Shown one piece after another: positions 1 to 7,487 of a stretch of DNA of 64,000 nt. Both the position numbers and the translations under genes were made by a program. Within the stretch, counting starts at the first letter, position 1, and each line of letters begins with the position of its first letter. The notes beneath the pieces are model-generated. The model was not told the DNA's origin. It did no database searches and saw only the letters and a list, made by a program, of their open reading frames with translations. The stretch spans positions 62,001 to 126,000 of the forward strand of contig NZ_BKZV01000001.1 of NCBI RefSeq assembly GCF_008974285.1. The letters are read 5' to 3'. This DNA comes from Thermogemmatispora aurantia (GTDB lineage: Bacteria > Chloroflexota > Ktedonobacteria > Ktedonobacterales > Ktedonobacteraceae).

Positions 1-1
1 C

Positions 2-352
2 TACTACCTCTTCATTAATGCTCCAGCCGAAGAAGTCTTCTTTCGCGGCTTTTTGTTGCACCTGGTCTGGCAATGGACAGGCTGGAGCGGCTGGGGCTGG
101 CTGATTAGCACTCTGGTGTATACGCTCTACCATCGCCTGGGGGGTTGGAACTGGCGCAGCATCGCGGGCGTGGGCCTGGCCGGGATGGCCTTTAGCACTC
201 TCTACCTACTACAGCCCACCCCCCCATCGCTGCTGAGCGTGGTCCTGGTGCACGGCCTCACCACCTGCGGCTTTCTCAGCTGGGGGGATGAGTTCCTCTA
301 TCAACGCTGGCGCCGTCGTCATAGCCAGGATCTGCCCGCCTCCAAAGGCTGA
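2..352 (+). CDS. CPBP-family intramembrane protease, C-terminal fragment
   Basis: The 5' end lies outside the window; the reading frame is already open at base 2. The first visible residues contain EEVFFRGFLLH, the EExxxR motif of the CPBP (CAAX-protease and bacteriocin-processing) family, whose glutamates and later histidines sit in transmembrane helices. Two or three hydrophobic segments follow, with histidines in LYH and VLVHGLTT that could be the remaining site residues. The C-terminus is short, basic and cytosolic-looking. Family members are integral membrane proteases or scaffolds of mostly unknown substrate. The family call is fairly secure; the substrate cannot be inferred. Confidence 0.75.
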   Translation, partial: YYLFINAPAEEVFFRGFLLHLVWQWTGWSGWGWLISTLVYTLYHRLGGWNWRSIAGVGLAGMAFSTLYLLQPTPPSLLSVVLVHGLTTCGFLSWGDEFLYQRWRRRHSQDLPASKG

Positions 353-684
353 GGCAGAGAGAGCAAGACGAGACTCACGCTTTGCAATGGGAGCTTGCTG
401 CGGCTGTTTGGCACTTCCTGGGGCTGTTGAGATCTGTAAACCCCAGCCAGGCTTGATCGTCTCTGCCCTCTGCAACACGGGTCCAGGGGAGAAAGCCACG
501 AGCATAGAGTTGGTCAGCTTTTATCTCACCCAGCTCCAGTCGGCCTAGTCATTCGCAGACAGAGTGCTTTCTCCCCCGATTGGGCCGTCCCTAGAGCGGT
601 GGCTTCCCTTGCAGGGAGAAAGTATGATATCCTTGACTCGCCAATCAAGCAAGTCTCTACCTTATCGGTCTGGAGGTTCATTCG
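353..684. other. Intergenic, no gene seen
   Basis: 332 bases between the protease fragment and the decarboxylase gene. Short frames here overlap one another on both strands and show no family signature. The only clear element is the GGAGG ribosome site at 672-676 that serves the next gene. Confidence 0.6.
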
Positions 685-1635
685 TTGAGAGTCGTTGTCA
701 CTGGTGGAGCGGGTTTCATCGGCTCCCATCTGTGCAAACGTTTGCTAGAGGCCGGCCATCATGTACTCTGTGTGGATAACCTGATCACCGGATCAGAAAG
801 AAATATAGCTGAATTGCGCCATTATCCTCATTTCACTTTCCTCTATCACGACGTTACGCAGCCTTTCGCTTTTGAGGCTGAAGCGATTTTTCATTTAGCC
901 AGCCCGGCCAGTCCCGTGGGCTATATGGAGCACCCGATAGAGACCATCCTGGTCAATAGCCACGGCACTTACCTGCTGCTAGAGGAGGCCCGGCGCCAGC
1001 AGGCCCGTTTTCTGCTGGCCTCTACTTCGGAGGTCTATGGTGACCCGCTGGAGCACCCGCAGCGCGAAGACTACTGGGGCCATGTCAACCCGATCGGCCC
1101 ACGTGCTTGCTACGACGAAAGCAAGCGGCTGGGTGAGACGTTGACAATGGAATTTTATCGCCAATATCGTACAGATGTGCGCATCGTGCGTATCTTCAAC
1201 ACCTATGGCCCCAACAGCCAGCAGAACGACGGGCGCATGATTCCGAACTTTATTACCCAGGCTCTCAAGAATGAGCCGCTGACTATCTACGGCGACGGAA
1301 GCAAGACCCGTAGCATCTGTTATGTTAGCGACCTGGTCGAGGGGCTGATGCTGGCTATGTTCCACCCACAGACGACCGGCGAGGTTTTCAACCTGGGCAA
1401 TCCAGAAGAGCATACCGTTCTGGAGTTTGCTCAGACCATTATCCGGCTTTGCCATTCCTCATCGCCCATTGTGTTTGAACCAGCCCGGGTCGATGACCCC
1501 GAACGGCGCCGTCCTGATATCTCCAAGGCCTGTCGCCTGCTGGGCTGGCATATCACTGTTCCAATGGAGGAGGGATTGCGACGAACGATAGAATGGTTTA
1601 GTAAGGAACAAAGTTCCCTCTCGGCGATCTCCTGA
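685..1635 (+). CDS. UDP-glucuronate decarboxylase-like NAD-dependent sugar epimerase/dehydratase
   Basis: This 316-residue short-chain dehydrogenase/reductase is of the extended type. It has the N-terminal NAD site TGGAGFIGSHL (about residues 6-16) and the catalytic pair Y143-x3-K147 in CYDESKRLGE. The context GPRACYDESKR is typical of UDP-xylose synthases (UXS), which oxidise and decarboxylate UDP-glucuronate to UDP-xylose in the cytosol. The length equals the soluble bacterial UXS type. The start is TTG at 685, chosen because GGAGG lies 8 bases upstream and the glycine-rich motif begins a few residues later. The neighbouring O-antigen-ligase-like gene suggests a role in surface polysaccharide. 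dTDP-glucose dehydratase or another epimerase is a less likely alternative. Confidence 0.85.
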   Translation: MRVVVTGGAGFIGSHLCKRLLEAGHHVLCVDNLITGSERNIAELRHYPHFTFLYHDVTQPFAFEAEAIFHLASPASPVGYMEHPIETILVNSHGTYLLLEEARRQQARFLLASTSEVYGDPLEHPQREDYWGHVNPIGPRACYDESKRLGETLTMEFYRQYRTDVRIVRIFNTYGPNSQQNDGRMIPNFITQALKNEPLTIYGDGSKTRSICYVSDLVEGLMLAMFHPQTTGEVFNLGNPEEHTVLEFAQTIIRLCHSSSPIVFEPARVDDPERRRPDISKACRLLGWHITVPMEEGLRRTIEWFSKEQSSLSAIS

Positions 1636-1688
1636 CAGGTGCCCGCCCCGAGAGGAGCGTTTGCAACTATGGCAGAATTTAGCGCATT

Positions 1689-3332
1689 ATGAGAAGCTTT
1701 AGCATCTTTACAAGAGAAGTCGGAGTTGATGTTTCTCGCTTCTTCCGTTTGAGAGCAACTTGGCGCTCCTTCCTAACAGCGGCCAATGCAGTTGGCCTGA
1801 TAGGGGCCGCTTTAGCTCTCGGCTGTCTGCTCACTCTCCCCGCGCCGTGGAACATTCGTCTGCCGATCTATCTGATCCTCAGCGTCTGGGTCCTCCTCCG
1901 TCCCCAGGTCGCGCTCTACCTTCTCCCGTTAAGCGTTCCCTGGGGAGCACTTGACTATATCAGCCTTGGCTCGCTGCGTCTCAATAGCACCGATATCCTG
2001 GTGATTCTCCTGGCTGCCTCCTGGTTGGCAGGTCACGTCCTGCGTAGCGGCGACCAAACCAACGGACCGCGCAGCTACGAGCGGCAGGCTGTTCCGCCGC
2101 TGCTGCTGGTGGGACTGGCCGTACTGCTGATCAGCATGCTCGCTTCAATGACTGTGGCGATCAGTGTGAAATCAAGTGTCAAAGAAATCTTTAAGTGGAT
2201 CGAGGTGCTGATCGTTGTTGTAGCCGGCAGTAGTTATATTCGCACGCGGCGCCAGGGCTGGACAATTGTGATTCTCAGCCTGGTGGCAGCGCTTTCGCAG
2301 GCAGCCCTCGGCTATTATCAGGAACTGTTCAACATTGGTCCCAGCAGCTTTGTGCGCGGCGAGAGCCTGCGTGTCTATGGCACGTTCAATCAGCCCAATC
2401 CCTATGCCGGCTATATCAATCTCTCGCTGCCTATCGCTCTAGCTCTGACCATTGCGGGCAGCAGGAAACAAACTCGCTGGCTGGCCGCCGGCGCGAGCGT
2501 GCTGTTGGCCCTGGCCGAGTTCTTCAGCCAGTCACGCGGGGGTTGGCTGGCCCTTATCACCGCCAGCCTCTTCATCTTGCTGGTGGGCTTGCCCAGCCTG
2601 CGCCCGTTTTGGCGCGTGCTCATCGTCGGCTTCGGGGCGCTGGTCGAGAGCATCTTGATCGGTATTATTCCGCAGAATCTCTTTATTCCATTGTTAAATT
2701 TCATTGGGGTTAACAACATCTCCTTCACACATCCTAGTGCTCAGCAGTACGCTACAGCGGAACGACTAGCCCATTGGCTGGCAGGGATTCACATGTTTCT
2801 TGATCACCCGTGGCTAGGAGTAGGCATTGGCAACTATGGTGATGCTTATCCGCGCTACGCGATCGGCATCTTCGTTATCCCCCTTGGTCACGCCCACAAC
2901 TATTTCATCAATGTCGCGGCAGAGATGGGCCTGGTAGGACTGATAGCCTACACCTTCTTTGTTCTTGTCATCGCCGGGCTGAGTGCTCGCGCTTACCATC
3001 GCCTGCGGCGTGTCTATCGAGAGCTGGCTGCCAGTCTGGCGTCCAACAGTATGAGTGTCTCCGCCCTTCGCTGGCAGCAACGGCTCGCTCATATTGGCGA
3101 TGATCAGGCTCTGGCCCTGGGAATCGTGGCTGCGCTCCTTACGGTTCTCGTGCATAACATGGTTGATAATCTCTATGTGCAAGGCATGACCAATCTCATG
3201 GCGCTCCTTTTGATTGTTCTGCTTCGCCTGGAGCGCTTGGCACTGGCCGAGCACCAGCAGCAGGGGCAGAGAGAGAGTAACCCTACTCAGGCAGCCATCC
3301 AGAACGCGCCAACACTGGCCGCGCGTACGTGA
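1689..3332 (+). CDS. O-antigen ligase-like (Wzy_C family) membrane protein
   Basis: 547 residues with about ten to twelve hydrophobic segments and a large external loop. Conserved features of the WaaL/Wzy_C family are visible: GTFNQPNPYAGY near residue 231, then GVGIGNYG near 376 and HAHNYFINVAAEMG near 400, the loop that holds the catalytic histidine in O-antigen ligases. Such proteins join or polymerise undecaprenyl-linked glycans on the outer face of the cytoplasmic membrane; in Gram-positive-like envelopes they act in polysaccharide or protein glycosylation. The gene starts 53 bases after the UDP-glucuronate decarboxylase gene on the same strand, so shared transcription is likely. The acceptor is unknown. 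Confidence 0.82.
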   Translation: MRSFSIFTREVGVDVSRFFRLRATWRSFLTAANAVGLIGAALALGCLLTLPAPWNIRLPIYLILSVWVLLRPQVALYLLPLSVPWGALDYISLGSLRLNSTDILVILLAASWLAGHVLRSGDQTNGPRSYERQAVPPLLLVGLAVLLISMLASMTVAISVKSSVKEIFKWIEVLIVVVAGSSYIRTRRQGWTIVILSLVAALSQAALGYYQELFNIGPSSFVRGESLRVYGTFNQPNPYAGYINLSLPIALALTIAGSRKQTRWLAAGASVLLALAEFFSQSRGGWLALITASLFILLVGLPSLRPFWRVLIVGFGALVESILIGIIPQNLFIPLLNFIGVNNISFTHPSAQQYATAERLAHWLAGIHMFLDHPWLGVGIGNYGDAYPRYAIGIFVIPLGHAHNYFINVAAEMGLVGLIAYTFFVLVIAGLSARAYHRLRRVYRELAASLASNSMSVSALRWQQRLAHIGDDQALALGIVAALLTVLVHNMVDNLYVQGMTNLMALLLIVLLRLERLALAEHQQQGQRESNPTQAAIQNAPTLAART

Positions 3333-3341
3333 CCTGGCCGG

Positions 3342-3366
3342 CCTTCTCTGCGTTTAGCAGAGAAGG
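3342..3366 (+). terminator. Hairpin after the O-antigen ligase-like gene
   Basis: Perfect 10-bp stem CCTTCTCTGC / GCAGAGAAGG with a 5-base loop, ten bases after the stop codon. No U-tract follows, so termination is inferred from position and stem strength. Confidence 0.55.
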
Positions 3367-3837
3367 GAAGATCTGGTCAGGGAAAGGAGAGAGGGACCTG
3401 CTGCTTAGAGATGAAGAGAAGGCACAGCCCTAACTCTGAGCAAGCAGGCCCTGTCAGGTTTCAAAGTCGGCCCAGGCCAGGCGCCAGGCGATCTATGAGA
3501 GGCGATCCCTTAAGCAGGCTACTCGATGAGATGAGAAGAGCGCACGTGTGCGATTGAGAAGAGAGCCGCCGCGCCGGGAACTCTTCCTCCCGCGGGAGAG
3601 GGTCGCTTTTGCCGGTTTCCAGCGCCCGAAATCTCAGAGCACACTGCACTGTGACTCAGCATGTGCCTGCGCCAGGTAGCTTCGATGCCTGCGAGGTGAG
3701 TGAGGGGCGCCCGGGTCTGCCCAGACCAGAGAGGAGAAGAGCAGGCCCGTAACTAAACAAGGAGAGAGCCAGGTTGGTCATTTGTGGCCAAGCATAAGCA
3801 CGTACAGGGAGAAGGATCTCCGAAGGAGTCTGCACTG
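3367..3837. other. Intergenic, no gene seen
   Basis: About 470 purine-rich bases before the flippase-like gene. Overlapping minus-strand frames have no recognisable signature. An AAGGAG at 3759-3764 lies 19 bases before an in-frame GTG at 3784, too far for a good ribosome site. Confidence 0.5.
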
Positions 3838-5007
3838 ATGAGTCAGTGGTTTCAGCACGGCAAGGATGAGGCCGAGAGAGAGCGTACAGGCCGCCCCTTG
3901 GAACAGGCGGCACTCTTCCAGGAAGGGGCAGTAAGCGAGGCCCCTCTGACAATCGATGAACACAACGAGCAGCCCATTACAGTAGAGCAACTCTCGCTTG
4001 GTAAGCGTTTGCTGAATTGGCGTACCATTGTACCCCTGGTCGTTGTGCTGCTGGCCCTGCTGATCTTCTTAAAACAAGAGAAGATCAATCTCCAGCAGAC
4101 CTGGTTAGCTATTGAGGCGGCCAATCCTCTCTTTTTCGCCCTGGCCTTTGTGATCTACTACCTCTCCTTTCCTCTGCGAGCCTGGCGCTGGCGCATTCTA
4201 TTGCGGAACGCCGGCCAGGGCCAGGGAGCAAAGAATGAAATGCGCCTGCCGCCTTTCTGGAAACTGGTAGAGATCGTCTATATCTCCTGGTTCGCCAATG
4301 CCCTGGTGCCAGCCAAGCTCGGCGACCTTTACCGGGCCTATCTGCTGCGGCAGGAGAGCGGTTGTTCAGCGACACGCACCTTCGGCACTGTATTGGCGGA
4401 GCGTCTGCTCGATCTCATGGTGCTGCTTTGTCTGTGTATTCCGGCCTTGATGATCAGCCTCCATGAGCGTATGCCCTGGCAGGTGCGTTTTGGTTTGATC
4501 GTCACCCTGGTCGCAGTACTGGTCGGTATGGCCGCCCTGGGACTGCTGCGATGGCTGCACGAACCGATCGGGAAGCGCATTCCGGCACGCTTGCGTGGCT
4601 ACTATGAACATCTGCAGGGGGGCATCCTCGGCTCCTTTCGTCATCTGCCTACCCTGGGCCTGCTGACCCTGGCCATCTGGAGCTGTGAAGCACTGCGTTT
4701 CTTCTTCGTGGTCCTGGCGCTACAGCTCCTGCAAGGTCCCTTGCTGCACCTGTTGGCGGTGGCGATCCTCATCGCTCTGGTTGAGGCCCTGCTGACGGTC
4801 ATCCCTTTCACCGGGGGAGGCGTGGGCCTGGTCGAAGGAGGAATGATCGCTATGATCGCTCTCTTCCGCCCTCATGCCACTAGCCTGGCCCTGGCGGCCA
4901 TCGTGCTGGACCGCACTATCAGCCTGCTCAGCATCCTGGTGATCGGCTTTATCGTCTTCTTCATCGCCTTCGGGAGACAAACAGCAAAGCAGTCCCTAGA
5001 TGCTTGA
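3838..5007 (+). CDS. LPG synthase TM-domain family (UPF0104/YbhN-like) membrane protein
   Basis: About 389 residues: a hydrophilic N-terminus of roughly 55 residues, then eight or so transmembrane segments. Motifs of the lysylphosphatidylglycerol synthase TM region are present, including FPLRAWRWRILL and the glycine-rich PFTGGGVGLVEGGM near the C-terminus. The C-terminal aminoacyl transfer domain of MprF is absent, so this is the stand-alone membrane half, linked in other organisms to lipid flipping or lipid-linked sugar metabolism. The frame is open from a GTG at 3784, but ATG 3838 has GAAGGAG ending nine bases upstream and is preferred. It follows two glycan genes on the same strand, which fits an envelope role. 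Exact function unknown. Confidence 0.8.
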   Translation: MSQWFQHGKDEAERERTGRPLEQAALFQEGAVSEAPLTIDEHNEQPITVEQLSLGKRLLNWRTIVPLVVVLLALLIFLKQEKINLQQTWLAIEAANPLFFALAFVIYYLSFPLRAWRWRILLRNAGQGQGAKNEMRLPPFWKLVEIVYISWFANALVPAKLGDLYRAYLLRQESGCSATRTFGTVLAERLLDLMVLLCLCIPALMISLHERMPWQVRFGLIVTLVAVLVGMAALGLLRWLHEPIGKRIPARLRGYYEHLQGGILGSFRHLPTLGLLTLAIWSCEALRFFFVVLALQLLQGPLLHLLAVAILIALVEALLTVIPFTGGGVGLVEGGMIAMIALFRPHATSLALAAIVLDRTISLLSILVIGFIVFFIAFGRQTAKQSLDA

Positions 5008-5184
5008 CAGAGCCAACTCACCAGTCTTATAATCTCCCCGTAGGCCCGCGGGATGGCTTAAACGGACATCAAGACTGCAAGGGCTCCACTCTGACCAACC
5101 TTCAGTCAAACAACAAGGCAGAGGAGCCCTCACCCCCACAACCGTTTGGGGATGCGTCCAGGCACACATGCCGACGCAGACACA

Positions 5185-5421
5185 ATGGCAAACAAACACC
5201 ATCTCGCAACCAGGCCGAGAGGGGGGGGAGTCCTGCTGTCGGAAGTCAAGGTTAGCGAAAATGAGCCGTTCGAGGCTGCGCTGAAACGCTTCAATCGCAA
5301 GATCCAGCAAGACGGCATTCTCGCCGAGGCGAGACGCCGAGAGCACTACGAGAAACCAAGCGTAAGGCGCAAGAAGAAGGAAGCAGCAAAGCGTCGCAAG
5401 ACAGCCCGTAAAAATAAGTAG
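5185..5421 (+). CDS. rpsU: 30S ribosomal protein S21
   Basis: The core [18 protein letters not shown] followed by [30 protein letters not shown] and a lysine/arginine tail is diagnostic of S21, the small-subunit protein bound near the anti-Shine-Dalgarno end of 16S rRNA. The start is uncertain. ATG 5185 gives an 18-residue extension before the family core. A CTG at 5236 would begin exactly at the usual first residue and has GGGGGGAG 6 bases upstream, so non-ATG initiation is possible; in-frame TTG 5146 and ATG 5152 are further options. It lies upstream of ybeY, another ribosome-related gene, with a gap holding a palindrome and direct repeats. Confidence 0.85.
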   Translation: MANKHHLATRPRGGGVLLSEVKVSENEPFEAALKRFNRKIQQDGILAEARRREHYEKPSVRRKKKEAAKRRKTARKNK

Positions 5422-5441
5422 TCCGTAACCCCTGTCGGATT

Positions 5442-5517
5442 ACGCTTGAGCGGTCGATACCCTGCAGAGCAACTATATAGTTGCAAGTATACGATGTGTA
5501 AGGATCACGCTTGAGCG
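5442..5517 (+). repeat. Direct repeat pair ACGCTTGAGCG in the rpsU-ybeY gap
   Basis: ACGCTTGAGCG occurs at 5442-5452 and again at 5507-5517, each preceded by GAT plus one base (GATTACG and GATCACG). The copies are 65 bases apart and flank the palindrome at 5469-5484. Paired regulator half-sites are possible; no known regulator is assigned. Confidence 0.6.
5469..5484. promoter_or_regulatory. 16-bp perfect palindrome, candidate operator
   Basis: GCAACTATATAGTTGC is a perfect palindrome between rpsU and ybeY. The symmetric A/T centre looks like a dimeric repressor site. It is too short and weak to be a useful terminator. Confidence 0.5.
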
Positions 5518-5803
5518 CTTAAAGGGCAAATGCAGAGAACAATGCATGCGAAAGGCAGGTGCTTTTCCGACAGGGGTTTCTTTTTGGCGCGCCGCTGGTT
5601 CGACTGGTAAATCTGCCCTCTGCACTTGTGCAGACCCTGCTTTACTTAGGTCATTTGCTTCCGTCACTGCACGGCGACTTCCGGCTGGCCGGCTCGCTCG
5701 CTTTGGCCAATCAACCAGTCAGAATGCAAAAGAAGCAAACAAGAGCGCCAGGCAAGTTACTACCAGGATTACTGCACAGTTCCTGCCAAGAATGAGGGGC
5801 CTT

Positions 5804-6394
5804 ATGGACGAACAGCTGTCGCAAATTGTTGACCTGTATGTCACGCTGGAAGATGTGGCACTGAAGCGCTCGTTCGATGAGGCGCTAGCCTTGGTCGATC
5901 TGGATGCCTTCGCCCGCCGCGCCCTGCTAGAGGCCGGGGTAGACCAGCCCGTGATGTTTACCTTGATGGTCACAGACGACGCTACGATCCAGGAGATGAA
6001 TAACCAGTACCGCCAGCAGAATAAGCCCACCGATGTACTCTCTTTCCCGCTCCTTGATCAGCCGCTGGTCGAGGCCCCCGCAGAGTTGCTCTGGCAACCG
6101 CCCGAGCAGCCTGCCAATTTAGCATCAGAGGCCGCTGCCTTCACTCCTCCCCCATTCATAACCCCTCCAGGCCAGCCGACAAACCTGGGCGACATCGCTA
6201 TTTCCTGGCCCACCGTGCTCCGCCAGGCTGCCGCTGCTGGTCATAGCCCTCGACAAGAGTTCCTCTACCTGTTGGCCCACGGCATCCTCCATCTGGTCGG
6301 CTACGATGATCAGACGCAGGCCGGCTATGAGACAATGGTCCGCAAGCAGGAGGCAATCCTGGCGGCCACAGGAGAACACGTCAGCGGCTTATGA
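5804..6394 (+). CDS. ybeY: YbeY endoribonuclease / rRNA maturation factor
   Basis: 196 residues from ATG 5804, chosen because GAGGGG lies just upstream and the longer open frame (from 5546) has no family similarity in its first 86 residues. YbeY is a metal-dependent RNase for 16S rRNA 3' maturation. The metal motif HGILHLVGYDDQ spans residues 159-170: H159 and H163 are present, but the position of the usual third histidine is Asp169. About 40 proline-rich residues are inserted between NKPTDVLSFP and NLGDIAIS, longer than in E. coli YbeY. The stop overlaps the next start by 4 bases (ATGA), so the two genes are translationally coupled. Confidence 0.88.
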   Translation: MDEQLSQIVDLYVTLEDVALKRSFDEALALVDLDAFARRALLEAGVDQPVMFTLMVTDDATIQEMNNQYRQQNKPTDVLSFPLLDQPLVEAPAELLWQPPEQPANLASEAAAFTPPPFITPPGQPTNLGDIAISWPTVLRQAAAAGHSPRQEFLYLLAHGILHLVGYDDQTQAGYETMVRKQEAILAATGEHVSGL

Positions 6395-6804
6395 GCAAGT
6401 TGAGCGATCCCAGACGCGCACCTCGCAGCGCCTGGGGCCGTTTCCTAGCCGGTTTTACCTACGCTTTCAGGGGCCTCTGGTACGCCTTACGCACTCAGCG
6501 CAACTTCCGTGTCCATACCGGCGTTGCCTTGCTGGTAATCATCGCCGCCTCACTCCTGCGCCTCTCTCCTATCGAGTTTGCGCTAGTGGCGGTGGCGATC
6601 GGCAGTGTGTTCATTAGCGAGCTGGTGAATACCAGCATTGAACTGTGCCTTGACCTGCTGCATCCCGAATACCATCCCCTGGTGAGGGCCGCCAAGGACG
6701 TGGCCGCCGGGGCCGTACTGTTGAGTGCGTTGCTCGCTGTGGCAATCGGTGTCTGCGTCTTCGGGCCTCATCTCTGGAGCTGGTGGCACACCCTACGGCA
6801 CTGA
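6391..6804 (+). CDS. Diacylglycerol/undecaprenol kinase family membrane protein
   Basis: 137 residues with an N-terminal amphipathic stretch and three transmembrane segments, the size and layout of the DgkA family. The segment FISELVNTSIELCLDLL matches the conserved ExxNTxIE active-site helix, followed by VRAAKDVAAGAVLLSA, the typical AKDxxAgAV motif. Gram-positive-type members phosphorylate undecaprenol rather than diacylglycerol, recycling the lipid carrier for cell-wall synthesis. The ATG overlaps the ybeY stop; this ybeY-dgkA order is also common in Firmicutes. Substrate choice cannot be read from sequence. Confidence 0.88.
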   Translation: MSKLSDPRRAPRSAWGRFLAGFTYAFRGLWYALRTQRNFRVHTGVALLVIIAASLLRLSPIEFALVAVAIGSVFISELVNTSIELCLDLLHPEYHPLVRAAKDVAAGAVLLSALLAVAIGVCVFGPHLWSWWHTLRH

Positions 6805-6948
6805 GTCAAGAGGCGGTTGCCACCCTCTCCCGGTTGTGCCGCTTCCACTCCGCTCTGCTCTCTTCCTTACTCTGGACAGTTGTTCGCCCGTTCTCTTGGC
6901 CCTGCCACCTCTCCTCCGGTTAACACGCCCTGGAGAGGATTGAGATAC

Positions 6949-6978
6949 TTGACAGATCGCAAGAGAGATTGCTATCAT
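6949..6978 (+). promoter_or_regulatory. Promoter for tRNA-Arg
   Basis: TTGACA (6949-6954), 18-base spacer, TATCAT (6973-6978). It lies 60 bases upstream of the tRNA, a good sigma-70-type match. Confidence 0.65.
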
Positions 6979-7037
6979 CAAAGAAGAGGGCACAGGTCAC
7001 CGCCTTACTTCCGTAGCTCGTGGCCTGCGTCGATCCT

Positions 7038-7111
7038 GCGCCCGTAGTTCAGTTGGATAGAACAGCGACCTTCTAAGTCGCCTGTCGCAGGTTCGAGTCC
7101 TGCCGGGCGCG
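7038..7111 (+). tRNA. tRNA-Arg (anticodon TCT)
   Basis: A full cloverleaf folds: acceptor GCGCCCG/CGGGCGC with discriminator G at 7111; D stem GTTC/GAAC; anticodon stem GCGAC/GTCGC with loop CTTCTAA (anticodon TCT at 7072-7074); 5-base variable loop; T stem GCAGG/CCTGC with TTCGAGT loop. CCA is not encoded. It decodes AGA/AGG. The gene stands alone between its own promoter and terminator. Confidence 0.96.
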
Positions 7112-7128
7112 CTTCATTTGCTGCATAT

Positions 7129-7189
7129 AAGGAGAGGGAATAGATCTCGACCGGCCTCTCAGCCGGTCGGTCTTCTCCTCTCCTTTTTT
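7129..7189 (+). terminator. Rho-independent terminator after tRNA-Arg
   Basis: Nested hairpin: outer stem AAGGAGAGG (7129-7137) / CCTCTCCTT (7177-7185) and inner stem GACCGGC (7149-7155) / GCCGGTC (7162-7168), ending in T6 (7184-7189). One of the few canonical U-tract terminators in this window. Confidence 0.8.
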
Positions 7190-7306
7190 CCTTGCCGGTG
7201 GAGATTACCCCTGAGCGAAGGAGGCAGTCAGCGAAATTTTTTTACAGTTTCCTGACGGTTTCTTGAACATCAGCCCCTATAGTTAGCGAAGGGAAAGCAG
7301 TGTGCA

Positions 7307-7378
7307 CCTCCGCCGGGCTGAGACCTTTGCGACTCTGGCCCGGCTGACGACACGCTAAGGCAAGCGCCTGTACGGAGG
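7307..7378 (+). ncRNA. Possible structured leader upstream of the peptide-binding lipoprotein gene
   Basis: Outer pairing CCTCCG (7307-7312) / CGGAGG (7373-7378) encloses a stem GCCGGGC (7312-7318) / GCCCGGC (7338-7344) with a 19-base loop. It sits about 110 bases before the start codon in a 300-base non-coding gap. The loop contains CTGAGA but not the rest of a TPP riboswitch. It could be a regulatory leader or a chance fold. Confidence 0.3.
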
Positions 7379-7487
7379 ACAGAGAGGCCTGACAGGAGCG
7401 GCCATCATCCCAATCTAGCGCTAATGCTGCGCCTCTCTGTGGCTCTGCTCTGGTTAGCTATCCCATTCCCGCGAAGGGAGATAATCT

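Noticed and set aside
7307..7378. TPP riboswitch
   Set aside because: CTGAGA is present, but the second conserved half (ACCUGAU...GCGUAGGGA) is missing and the downstream gene is a peptide-binding protein.
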